Position numbers and translations under genes: made by a program
Shown here: positions 1 to 5,496 of the stretch, piece after piece
How the letters are laid out: every line of letters begins with the position of its first letter
How positions within the stretch are numbered: position 1 is the first letter of the stretch
DNA from: an uncultured Prevotellaceae bacterium
GTDB lineage: Bacteria > Bacteroidota > Bacteroidia > Bacteroidales > Bacteroidaceae
Direction: 5' to 3'
DNA length: 5,548 nt
Assembly: GCA_947306845.1 (NCBI GenBank)
Contig: CAMZHP010000236.1
Location: 1-5,548, forward strand
The notes under the pieces: model-generated
Database searches by the model: none
Told to the model about the DNA's origin: nothing
What the model saw: the letters and a program-made list of their open reading frames with translations, nothing else

Positions 1-1017
1 GTGGATGCCTTCATTGAGGCTGGTGGCAAGTATTTTGACACTGCATACGTTTATGAGGGTTCGGAAGCTGCCACCAAGGCGGTGCTCTGCGACCGTTATC
101 CCCGTGAGAGTTATTATCTGGCCGACAAGCTCAATGCCTCTGAGTTTGCCTGCAAGACTGAAGAGGAGGCCAAGAACGAGATCAAAGTGAGTCTTGAGCG
201 AACAGGAGCAGGCTATTTCGACTTCTATCTGCTCCACGGCATCGATTCTGGGAACAAGGAGAGGTTCAGCCAATTTGGCATCTGGGAGTACATGAGGAAA
301 CTGAAGGAGGAAGGCCTGATCCGTCATTATGGATTCTCCTTCCACTCTACTCCTGAGCATCTCGACGAACTGCTCACCGAGCATCCTGACACTGAGTTTG
401 TGCAACTACAAATCAACTACTCCGACTGGGAGGATCCCCTGATTGCCTCTCGCCAGTGCTATGAGGTGGCCACCCGACATGGGAAGCCCGTCATCGTGAT
501 GGAGCCTGTGAAGGGCGGAAAACTGGCAGACCCACCCCAACAGGTAAAGGAAATCCTGCATCAGGCCAATCCCGATGCGTCTTATGCCTCATGGGCCATC
601 CGTTTCACCGCATCACTGCCCAACGTGATGATGGTGCTCAGTGGCATGTCGAACATGGAGCAGATGGAGGACAACCTGTCGTTTATGCGCCAAATGCAAC
701 CTCTCAATGAGGAAGAGCAGAAAGTGTTGCAGGCAGCCTGCAAGGCATTGTCTGAGTTTGACGGCATCGCCTGCACCGCATGCCACTACTGCACGCCAGG
801 CTGTCCTATGGACATTCACATCCCAGAGATCTTCGCAGTGATGAACGTTTACAAAATGTATGGCAATCTGACAGAGGCCCGCAATGAATACAAATGGCGC
901 CCCGGTGGCGAGAAAGCCTCCGCCTGCATACAATGCGGACAGTGCGAGGGTGCATGCCCCCAGCATCTTCCCATCATCAGTTTGCTGGAAGAGGTGGCGG
1001 AAACTTTGGAGGAATAA
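1..1017 (+). CDS. Aldo/keto reductase with C-terminal 2x[4Fe-4S] ferredoxin-like domain, 5'-partial
   Basis: This is a probable NAD(P)H- or ferredoxin-linked oxidoreductase of the aldo/keto reductase superfamily; its substrate cannot be told from sequence. The catalytic tetrad of the TIM-barrel domain is visible: Asp13 and Tyr18 in FDTAYVYEGSE, Lys43 in LADKL, and His79 in YLLHG. The barrel runs to about residue 235. After a helical linker come two complete 4Fe-4S motifs, Cys258/261/264/268 (CxxCxxCxxxCP) and Cys309/312/315/319 (CIQCGQCEGACP). The DTA motif normally lies roughly 45-55 residues into the protein but is at residue 13 here, so the first strand and true start lie left of the window and the GTG at position 1 is most likely an internal Val codon. 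The gene stops with TAA at 1015-1017. No clear terminator separates it from the next gene, which has its own -7 element. The family call is firm; the physiological role is unknown. Confidence 0.9.
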   Translation: MDAFIEAGGKYFDTAYVYEGSEAATKAVLCDRYPRESYYLADKLNASEFACKTEEEAKNEIKVSLERTGAGYFDFYLLHGIDSGNKERFSQFGIWEYMRKLKEEGLIRHYGFSFHSTPEHLDELLTEHPDTEFVQLQINYSDWEDPLIASRQCYEVATRHGKPVIVMEPVKGGKLADPPQQVKEILHQANPDASYASWAIRFTASLPNVMMVLSGMSNMEQMEDNLSFMRQMQPLNEEEQKVLQAACKALSEFDGIACTACHYCTPGCPMDIHIPEIFAVMNVYKMYGNLTEARNEYKWRPGGEKASACIQCGQCEGACPQHLPIISLLEEVAETLEE

Positions 1018-1061
1018 TCACATTCATTCTGCATTGTCTTCTGCTTTAGAGTTTTTTTCAC

Positions 1062-1069
1062 TACCTTTG
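1062..1069 (+). promoter_or_regulatory. Bacteroidetes-type -7 promoter element for slyD-aroC
   Basis: TACCTTTG matches the Bacteroidetes sigma-70 -7 consensus TAnnTTTG exactly. It lies 26 nt before the slyD ATG, which predicts a very short leader of about 20 nt. No good -33 TTTG sits at the usual 19-21 nt spacing: the bases there read TTCT, and the nearest TTG at 1034-1036 is too far away. The call therefore rests on the -7 box and its position. Confidence 0.65.
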
Positions 1070-1095
1070 CGGAATTATTGAACCAACTATTGATC

Positions 1096-1662
1096 ATGGA
1101 CAACAACAATTACATCGTACTGTCGTATAGTCTGTTCGCTGAAGTGGAAGGCGAGCGGATGCTATTGGAGAAGACCGAGGAGGGAAAACCCTTCTGGTTC
1201 ATCAGCGGAATGGGGATGACCCTTCCCAAGTTTGACGAAGAACTTGCCAAACTCGGCCGAGGAGAAACCTTTGACTTCGTCATCGCCAAGGAAGATGCCT
1301 ACGGCGAATACGACGAGGAACACATTGTCGATCTCGACAAGAAGATCTTCATGCCCGACGGAAAGTTTGATGAGAAACTCATCTATGTGGACGCCATCAT
1401 CCCCCTGATGAACGCCGACGGCAACCGTTTCAACGCCCGCGTGCTGGAGATTACCGCCGATAAGGTGACCGTCGACCTCAACCATCCCTATGCCGGACTC
1501 GACCTCAACTTCAAGGGCGAGATACTGGAAAACAGACCCGCCACGGCCAAGGAGATGGAACAGCTCGCCAAGATGCTCAGTGGCGAAGGATGCGGGGGAT
1601 GCGGAGGCGGTAGCTGCGGCGACTGCGGAGGTTGCGGCGGAGGCGGTTGCGGCAACTGTTAA
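1096..1662 (+). CDS. slyD: SlyD-like FKBP-type peptidyl-prolyl cis-trans isomerase with Gly/Cys metal-binding tail
   Basis: This is a cytoplasmic prolyl isomerase and chaperone of the SlyD branch of FKBPs, 188 aa. Residues 6-65 and about 125-148 form the split FKBP domain ([19 protein letters not shown] corresponds to the family's active-site loop). Between them lies the insert-in-flap chaperone domain, opened by the typical DAYGEYDEE at 67-75 and followed by KKIFM. The [14 protein letters not shown] segment at 130-143 is the SlyD NHxLAGxxLxF signature. The tail (166-188) is almost only Gly and Cys, with seven cysteines at 166, 169, 174, 177, 180, 185 and 188 forming CxxC pairs. It lacks the histidines of the E. 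coli tail. In E. coli, SlyD delivers nickel to hydrogenase maturation; whether this protein binds nickel, zinc or another metal is not known. ATG 1096 is preferred over an in-frame TTG at 1078, because the TTG falls close to the predicted transcript start and homology begins after the ATG. aroC follows 14 nt downstream, so the two are probably co-transcribed. Confidence 0.92.
   Translation: MDNNNYIVLSYSLFAEVEGERMLLEKTEEGKPFWFISGMGMTLPKFDEELAKLGRGETFDFVIAKEDAYGEYDEEHIVDLDKKIFMPDGKFDEKLIYVDAIIPLMNADGNRFNARVLEITADKVTVDLNHPYAGLDLNFKGEILENRPATAKEMEQLAKMLSGEGCGGCGGGSCGDCGGCGGGGCGNC
1591..1659 (+). repeat. GC-rich low-complexity tract coding the Gly/Cys tail of SlyD
   Basis: The tract is made of repeated TGC-GGx-type codons (units such as TGCGGAGG and TGCGGCGG) and encodes seven Cys among Gly. 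It is far more GC-rich and repetitive than its surroundings. Its other frame reads as Arg-rich codons, which falsely extends the aroC reading frame upstream. Tracts like this can vary in length by slippage. Confidence 0.8.
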
Positions 1663-1676
1663 AACGGCTACGGAAT

Positions 1677-2753
1677 ATGAGGAACACCTTCGGACATCTA
1701 TTCACCCTCACGACATTCGGCGAGAGCCACGGCGAGGCGGTAGGCGGCGTGATTGACGGCATGCCTGCCGGCATCGATGCTGACCTCCGATTCATCCAAG
1801 CCGAGCTCGACAGACGGCGCCCAGGACAGAGCGACCTGACCACATCACGCAACGAGGCAGACCATGTGGAACTGCTCAGTGGCATCTTCGAAGGCAAGAC
1901 CACCGGAGCGCCCATCGGCTTCCTGGTGCGCAACACCAACCACCACTCACAGGACTATGAGAGCCTCAGAGGACTGTTCAGACCCTCGCATGCAGACTAT
2001 ACCTACCAACAGAAATACGGCATACGCGACCATCGCGGAGGTGGCCGTACATCGGCGCGAATAACCATTAGCAGATGTGTAGGTGGGGCATTCGCAAAAT
2101 TGGCACTCCAACAGATGGGCATCCATGTTCATGCGTTCACCTCTCAGGTTGGCGGCATCGCCCTTGACAATGACTACAGGCGATACGACCTGCGACACAC
2201 AGAGGACAATGCCGTGAGATGTCCGGATGCGGAGAAGGCCGAGGAGATGGCAGCCCTCATCCGTCAGGTGAAAAGCGATGGTGACACGATCGGTGGCGTC
2301 ATCACCTGCGTGGTGACGGGTTGTCCCGCCGGAGTCGGCGAGCCGGAGTTCGGCAAGCTCCATGCGGCCCTCGGCAGCGCCATGCTCAGCATCAATGCTG
2401 TGAAAGGCTTCGAGTATGGAGAAGGCTTCGCCTGTGCCTCACGGAGAGGGAGCGAGCTCAACGACGTGTTTGTCAACAAGGAAGGCGGGGTTGGTACGGC
2501 CACCAACCACAGCGGCGGCATCCAGGGCGGTGTGAGCAATGGGGAGGACATCTATTTCCGGGTGGCATTCAAACCCGTGGCCACCATTCTCCAGGAGCAG
2601 ACCACCATCGACATGGACGGTCAGGCCACCACCTTCAAAGCACACGGACGCCACGATCCCTGCGTGATTCCCCGTGCCGTCCCCATCGTAGAGGCCATGG
2701 CAGCGATGGTGATGCTTGACCATCTGCTGATGTCCAGAACTGTCAGGCTTTGA
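1677..2753 (+). CDS. aroC: Chorismate synthase
   Basis: This enzyme converts 5-enolpyruvylshikimate 3-phosphate to chorismate, the seventh step of the shikimate pathway, using reduced FMN. The protein is 358 aa, the normal family length, and all signatures are present. The first is [18 protein letters not shown] at 15-32, with conserved His18. [27 protein letters not shown] at 102-128 contains the second conserved His, His105. The FMN and substrate loop is [20 protein letters not shown] at 279-298. The C-terminal signature is [20 protein letters not shown] at 324-343, with Asp327. ATG 1677 is chosen because the family's N-terminus ([19 protein letters not shown]) starts exactly there; the 15 upstream in-frame codons are an Arg-rich shadow of the slyD tail. 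The gene lies 14 nt after slyD with no Shine-Dalgarno motif, typical of Bacteroidetes. Nothing is odd in the sequence; it should be functional. Confidence 0.98.
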   Translation: MRNTFGHLFTLTTFGESHGEAVGGVIDGMPAGIDADLRFIQAELDRRRPGQSDLTTSRNEADHVELLSGIFEGKTTGAPIGFLVRNTNHHSQDYESLRGLFRPSHADYTYQQKYGIRDHRGGGRTSARITISRCVGGAFAKLALQQMGIHVHAFTSQVGGIALDNDYRRYDLRHTEDNAVRCPDAEKAEEMAALIRQVKSDGDTIGGVITCVVTGCPAGVGEPEFGKLHAALGSAMLSINAVKGFEYGEGFACASRRGSELNDVFVNKEGGVGTATNHSGGIQGGVSNGEDIYFRVAFKPVATILQEQTTIDMDGQATTFKAHGRHDPCVIPRAVPIVEAMAAMVMLDHLLMSRTVRL

Positions 2754-2887
2754 AAAGTGAAACTTTTTTGGAGACAAATTTGTTAATATTCCCAAAAATC
2801 AATAGATTTTATAACAAAACGAAAGTATAATACAAATTATTTTAATAAGTTTGCAAGCGATTAATAGGGGTTTGCGAAAATCCCCAT

Positions 2888-2912
2888 TAGTTTAGTTAAG
2901 TCTAGTTTAGTT
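2888..2912 (+). repeat. 10-nt direct repeat TAGTTTAGTT
   Basis: TAGTTTAGTT occurs perfectly at 2888-2897 and 2903-2912, with starts 15 nt apart, inside the linker between the two hairpins of the candidate RNA. It could be an unpaired regulatory or protein-binding segment, or simple AT-rich chance. Confidence 0.6.
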
Positions 2913-2922
2913 TTTGTGTTGG

Positions 2923-2955
2923 TTGAGGGCGGCGATTGGCCGCCCTCAAATTTTT
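2923..2955 (+). terminator. Intrinsic terminator downstream of aroC
   Basis: A perfect 11-bp GC-rich stem is formed by TTGAGGGCGGC (2923-2933) and GCCGCCCTCAA (2939-2949), with loop GATTG. It is followed by ATTTTT (2950-2955). The U-tract is present only for plus-strand transcripts, so it ends the slyD-aroC unit or the candidate small RNA. Its stem is 170 nt past the aroC stop, unusually far for a simple operon terminator. On the minus strand the same stem lies 55 nt after pyrD and could protect that 3' end, but no U-run follows it there. Confidence 0.85.
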
Positions 2956-3004
2956 CAAGGCACTCAGAAGAGCGGAAAGAAGCAGGAAGTCCCAGCTTTC
3001 CACC

Positions 3005-3913
3005 TTATTTAATGACCCCGATGATGTCGTTCACATCCTTAATGCCATGACTGTCGAGCCAGTCATTGATGCCATTACGGATCTTCACCGTAATGGTCGG
3101 GTCGAGGAAATTCGCCGTTCCCACTTCGACAGCCGTCGCGCCCACCATGAGGAACTCGATGGCATCGGTGGCAGAGGAGATGCCTCCCAAGCCCACCACA
3201 GGGATTTTGACAGCCTTTGCGACCTGCCATACCATGCGCAGCGCTACAGGCTTCACAGCAGGGCCGCTGAGGCCTCCTGTGCCTATGCTGAGCACGGGAC
3301 GGCGCCGCTCAATGTCCACCGCCATTCCCATGAGGGTGTTGATGAGCGACACGCTGTCCGCTCCCTCCGCCTCGCATGCCCTGGCAATGTCCGCGATATC
3401 CGTGACATTGGGCGAGAGTTTCACAATGAGTGTCTTATGATAGCGCGCACGCACCGCCCTGACGACAGAGGCTGCCCCTGCCGTCGTCACGCCGAAGGCC
3501 ATGCCTCCCTGGCGCACGTTGGGGCAGGAGATATTGAGTTCGATGGCCGGAATACGTTCCAGCGCGTCTATGCGGGAAGCACACTCTGCATAGTCCTCAG
3601 GAGACGAACCGCTCACATTGACAATGACGTGCGTGTCCAACCCGCACACCTGGGGGTAGATATGGGAACAAAAATAATCGACGCCCTTGTTCTGCAGCCC
3701 CACGCAGTTGAGCATCCCCATCGCCGTCTCAGCCATTCTGGGATAATCATTTCCCTCACGAGGATGCAGAGTGGTGCCCTTGACGATGATGCCGCCAAGG
3801 TCGCTCAGGTCGATGAAATCGGCAAACTCAAGACCATAGCCGAAAGTTCCTGAAGCTGTCATCACCGGATTCTTCAGGACTAAATCATTTATTTTTACAT
3901 TCAGATGGGCCAT
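3005..3913 (-). CDS. pyrD: Dihydroorotate dehydrogenase, class 1B catalytic subunit
   Basis: This FMN subunit oxidises dihydroorotate to orotate in pyrimidine synthesis. It is cytoplasmic and passes electrons to PyrK and on to NAD+. It is 302 aa, close to the usual 300-310. Visible hallmarks are the N-terminal [15 protein letters not shown] (13-27), Lys45 in VKGTT, the substrate loop NCVGLQNKG (69-77), the catalytic Cys130 in ELNISCPN (class 1 enzymes use Cys, class 2 use Ser), Lys165 in VKLSPN, INT at 191-193, the [12 protein letters not shown] loop (211-222), and the phosphate-binding [11 protein letters not shown] (241-251). There is no N-terminal membrane segment, which excludes the quinone-linked class 2. 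The start ATG (3911-3913) lies inside the end of pyrK, a 13-nt overlap in another frame, so translation is probably coupled. The codons almost lack TTA, CTA and TCA, which leaves a long open antisense frame that I consider spurious. Confidence 0.97.
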   Translation of the reverse strand: MAHLNVKINDLVLKNPVMTASGTFGYGLEFADFIDLSDLGGIIVKGTTLHPREGNDYPRMAETAMGMLNCVGLQNKGVDYFCSHIYPQVCGLDTHVIVNVSGSSPEDYAECASRIDALERIPAIELNISCPNVRQGGMAFGVTTAGAASVVRAVRARYHKTLIVKLSPNVTDIADIARACEAEGADSVSLINTLMGMAVDIERRRPVLSIGTGGLSGPAVKPVALRMVWQVAKAVKIPVVGLGGISSATDAIEFLMVGATAVEVGTANFLDPTITVKIRNGINDWLDSHGIKDVNDIIGVIK

Positions 3914-4677
3914 AGCAATTGATTAATATTTAACACAGGACCTTCTTTACACACACAGACATTACCCTTTTTGGTGGGTTCCACACAGCAGAGACATGCG
4001 CCCAAGCCACAGGCCATCATGTTTTCTAGGGATACCTCGCAGTTGATTCCCCGGGCTGCTGCCATCCTGGCAACGGCCATCATCATGGGTTTGGGACCAC
4101 AGGTGCAGATGCGGTCGAACCTCTCCTCTGTGAGAACCGAGTGCTGTGTAACAAAACCTTTTTCGCCCACTGACCCGTCCTGTGTGGTGAGCATGACACG
4201 TCCGTGCGACTTGAAAAGATCAAGTTCCACCAAGTCAGAAGCCTTCCTGGCACCCAACAGGAAGGTTGGTTCGCACCCCATCTGGCGCAGTTGGGCACCC
4301 AAGAAAAGAAGGGGGGCTACCCCCACACCTCCTCCGATGAGCAGCACACGCTCCTGGGGAGAATCAGGAAGAGAAAAACCATTGCCCAGGGGTATGATGC
4401 AGTTAAGAAAATCACCCCTTCGCAGGCTTCCTAATTGGAAAGTTCCCTCTCCCACCATAGCGACCAAAAACCAGACCTCATTGAGTGCTCTGTCGAGGTA
4501 ATGGATGGAAATGGGTCGCCGCAGGAAAGTGCCTGGCGAGCCATCTACCCTGAGTTCGGCGAACTGTCCTGGCAGCATCTCTGGCAGACAGTCATCGGCT
4601 GTGAGCCGCAGCAGCGCATATCTATCGCCCAAGCGCTCACAGCTCACCACCTTTAAATCTAAAACATATTTTTTCAT
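3901..4677 (-). CDS. pyrK: Dihydroorotate dehydrogenase electron transfer subunit (FAD, [2Fe-2S])
   Basis: PyrK partners PyrD in the class 1B heterotetramer and carries electrons from FMN through [2Fe-2S] and FAD to NAD+. It is 258 aa, the normal length. A ferredoxin-reductase-like FAD domain occupies about 1-105 with the FAD-binding RRPIS (53-57). The NAD-binding domain holds GGGVGVAPL (115-123) and CGPKPMM (193-199). The C-terminal cluster domain has the pattern Cys223-x4-Cys228-x2-Cys231-x11-Cys243 in [10 protein letters not shown] and [10 protein letters not shown]; neighbouring Cys230 and Cys241 are extra. The start ATG at 4675-4677 gives [12 protein letters not shown], as expected for the family. 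The gene is first in the pyrK-pyrD unit, behind a good promoter at 4761-4791. An 8-codon leader frame ends on its start codon. Confidence 0.96.
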   Translation of the reverse strand: MKKYVLDLKVVSCERLGDRYALLRLTADDCLPEMLPGQFAELRVDGSPGTFLRRPISIHYLDRALNEVWFLVAMVGEGTFQLGSLRRGDFLNCIIPLGNGFSLPDSPQERVLLIGGGVGVAPLLFLGAQLRQMGCEPTFLLGARKASDLVELDLFKSHGRVMLTTQDGSVGEKGFVTQHSVLTEERFDRICTCGPKPMMMAVARMAAARGINCEVSLENMMACGLGACLCCVEPTKKGNVCVCKEGPVLNINQLLWPI

Positions 4678-4703
4678 CAGCTATACATATATATTATCAA
4701 CAT
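4677..4703 (-). CDS. Possible 8-codon leader ORF of pyrK
   Basis: The frame starts at ATG 4703-4701 and reads MLIIYMYS. Its TGA stop shares one base with the pyrK ATG (TGATG). It lies wholly inside the predicted pyrK leader (about 4755 to 4678), and its ATG is the first ATG of that leader. Overlapping stop-start arrangements allow re-initiation, so it could tune pyrK translation. It is too short to judge by codon statistics and could be chance in AT-rich sequence. Confidence 0.25.
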   Translation of the reverse strand: MLIIYMYS

Positions 4704-4760
4704 AGAGTGGCAATGACGCACAGGAGAACAAAAAGAATCTGTGTCCCTGCGTTGTCACTG

Positions 4761-4792
4761 CAAAGTTAGTGCAAGGCGGGCGAAAAGCAAAA
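4761..4792 (-). promoter_or_regulatory. Bacteroidetes-type promoter for pyrK-pyrD
   Basis: Read on the minus strand, TTTTG (4792-4788) is followed after 19 nt by TAACTTTG (4768-4761). This matches both the -33 (TTTG) and -7 (TAnnTTTG) consensus with ideal spacing. Transcription would start near 4755, giving a leader of about 78 nt. It is the best promoter in the window. Its -33 box lies only a few bases past the U-tract of the upstream regulator's terminator. Confidence 0.8.
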
Positions 4793-4795
4793 CAA

Positions 4796-4838
4796 AAGAG
4801 AAAAAAACTACGGGCATTCACACCAAGTGATGCCCGTA
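4796..4838 (-). terminator. Intrinsic terminator of the XRE regulator gene
   Basis: On the minus strand the arm 4838-4827 (TACGGGCATCAC) pairs with 4821-4809. That gives a 12-bp stem with one bulge (position 4818) and a 5-nt loop (4826-4822), followed by GTTTTTTTCTCTTTT down to about 4796. It sits 114 nt after the stop of the regulator gene and just upstream of the pyrK promoter, insulating the two units. Read on the plus strand the stem is preceded by A's and has no U-run after it, so it works in one direction. Confidence 0.88.
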
Positions 4839-4952
4839 ATCCGAAGAAATGTTATCCGTTGTTGAAAACATCGACGTAAGAGGCTATATCTCAAAGCCTA
4901 CGCCCAATAAAAATAATTGATTGATTGGAAATGTATATTAATAGAATATGTG
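4839..4952. other. AT-rich 3' UTR of the regulator gene, no recognised element
   Basis: These 114 bases lie between the regulator's stop and its terminator. A weak bulged inverted repeat (CGTA at 4874-4877 plus GGCT at 4881-4884, pairing with AGCC and TACG at 4895-4902) is present. A 24-codon plus-strand frame (ATG at 4849) also occurs. Neither is convincing. Confidence 0.5.
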
Positions 4953-5411
4953 TTATTTACTTTTCTCTGGGACGAATGACTCATAGGTCAAATCGTCATA
5001 ATACACCTTTATCTCTGTGATGTGCCTTCTCGGCTTGTCAACATTTTTTATCTCTCTCGCAGCTTGTTCTGCCCCAGATGCTGTCTGCCGGCCTCTCTGA
5101 CCGATGGTTTTACCTGATGTAGGAGCCTCTTCTTCGAAAGCCAGCTCCAACTTTCCGGTAGGGGAGGCAACACGCTCAGCGACTGTGGTTTTCTCAGACG
5201 AATCCACATACATATCACCCTCTCCATAGAGTACCCACATCATATTGATGCGAGGCAGTTTCTTGTGGATGGCATCCATGATTACATGAGTAGGCTTTGT
5301 CCTTCCGGTAAAAATGCTGCTCAATGACGCAGATGAAATTCCAAGGAACTTAGAAAAGGTCTGCTGGGTCATATTCAATGACTCCATGATTGTTCTGATT
5401 CGATCTTTCAT
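4953..5411 (-). CDS. XRE-family helix-turn-helix transcriptional regulator
   Basis: This is a 152-aa probable DNA-binding regulator of unknown target. Residues 1-66 form a Cro/CI-like HTH: helix 2 at TQQTFSKFLG (15-24), recognition helix at SASLSSIFTGR (27-37), then IMDAIHKKLPRINMMWVLYGEGDMY (44-68). That last stretch is the usual end of this HTH type in Bacteroidetes, where the LYGEG turn closes the domain. Residues 70-128 are a charged, Ser/Thr/Glu-rich and probably disordered linker. A short conserved-looking C-terminal strand segment, ITEIKVYYDDLTYESFVP (131-148), may mediate oligomerisation or ligand contact, though this is inferred. There is no membrane segment or protease domain. The gene stands alone between its own promoter and terminator. 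No toxin, integrase or restriction gene is in view, so a chromosomal rather than phage role is more likely, but the right flank is unseen. Confidence 0.87.
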   Translation of the reverse strand: MKDRIRTIMESLNMTQQTFSKFLGISSASLSSIFTGRTKPTHVIMDAIHKKLPRINMMWVLYGEGDMYVDSSEKTTVAERVASPTGKLELAFEEEAPTSGKTIGQRGRQTASGAEQAAREIKNVDKPRRHITEIKVYYDDLTYESFVPEKSK

Positions 5412-5431
5412 GCTGTGCTAAGTAAGTGATT

Positions 5432-5445
5432 CCCCCCTTTTGGGG
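5432..5445 (-). promoter_or_regulatory. Small GC hairpin in regulator leader
   Basis: The leader RNA reads CCCC-AAAA-GGGG (minus strand 5445-5434, plus two further G's to 5432). It forms a 4-bp all-GC stem with an A4 loop about 20 nt before the start codon. It stands out in an otherwise AT-rich leader and might affect translation start. It is too short to call a riboswitch or terminator. Confidence 0.35.
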
Positions 5446-5446
5446 C

Positions 5447-5460
5447 ATCTTCACTAAGAT
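5447..5460. promoter_or_regulatory. Inverted repeat at predicted transcription start, candidate operator
   Basis: ATCTT-CACT-AAGAT is a perfect 5-bp inverted repeat with a 4-nt spacer. It lies at the predicted start point downstream of the regulator's -7 box. Cro/CI-like repressors often bind such sites to control their own gene, so autoregulation is possible. The repeat is short and could be chance. Confidence 0.3.
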
Positions 5461-5464
5461 TTTA

Positions 5465-5496
5465 CAAAGTTAAACAGTTTTTTTGAAATACGCAAG
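5465..5496 (-). promoter_or_regulatory. Bacteroidetes-type promoter for the XRE regulator
   Basis: Read on the minus strand, CTTG (5496-5493) is followed after 20 nt by TAACTTTG (5472-5465). The -7 octamer is a full consensus match and identical to that of pyrK; the -33 box has one mismatch to TTTG. Transcription would begin near 5458, about 47 nt before the start codon. Confidence 0.7.

Larger units (their letters stand above)
2846..2955 (+). ncRNA. Candidate small RNA (or structured aroC 3' UTR) with own -7 element and terminator
   Basis: The span includes the promoter -7 box; the RNA itself would run from about 2859 to 2955, roughly 95-100 nt. A consensus TAAGTTTG lies at 2846-2853, though no -33 TTTG is visible. 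Immediately downstream, 2861-2890 can fold into a hairpin: UUAAU, bulged A2866, GGGGUUU, a GCGA tetraloop (2874-2877), AAA, bulged U2881, CCCC, AUUAG. A single-stranded U/A-rich linker follows with the 10-nt direct repeat TAGTTTAGTT (2888-2897 and 2903-2912). The element ends with the intrinsic terminator at 2923-2955. The plus strand of 2754-2922 contains no ATG, which fits non-coding RNA. No known RNA family is recognised. A transcript read through from aroC would contain the same structures, so an independent gene is an inference. Confidence 0.4.

Noticed and set aside
613..966. A 117-codon minus-strand frame inside the aldo/keto reductase gene
   Set aside because: It is antisense to well-conserved Fe-S and barrel coding sequence and has no recognisable motif.
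1078..1095. TTG start six codons before the slyD ATG
   Set aside because: It lies at or next to the predicted transcript start, adds residues outside the family alignment, and a normal ATG follows.
1632..1676. Upstream in-frame extension of aroC by 15 residues
   Set aside because: The extension overlaps the slyD tail and is an Arg-rich shadow of the Gly/Cys codons. The conserved AroC N-terminus begins at 1677.
2752..2769. Hairpin AAAAGT-GAA-ACTTTT followed by T's at the aroC stop codon
   Set aside because: The stem is short, has one G-C pair and a 3-nt loop, and overlaps the stop codon. The GC-rich terminator at 2923-2955 is far stronger.
2774..2783. Perfect 10-bp palindrome ACAAATTTGT after aroC
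   Set aside because: It is AT-rich, has no promoter nearby and is expected by chance in such composition.
2936..3853. A 305-codon open frame on the plus strand antisense to pyrD
   Set aside because: Its codon boundaries coincide with those of pyrD, so it stays open only because pyrD avoids TTA, CTA and TCA codons. The translation is Arg/His-rich with no recognisable domain, and pyrD itself is unmistakable.
4849..4920. A 23-residue plus-strand frame containing DVRGYISKPTPNK, loosely like a MutL/MLH1 segment
   Set aside because: Only about a dozen residues look similar, there is a stop just upstream (4837-4839), and no promoter or flanking MutL sequence is present. Chance is the simplest explanation.
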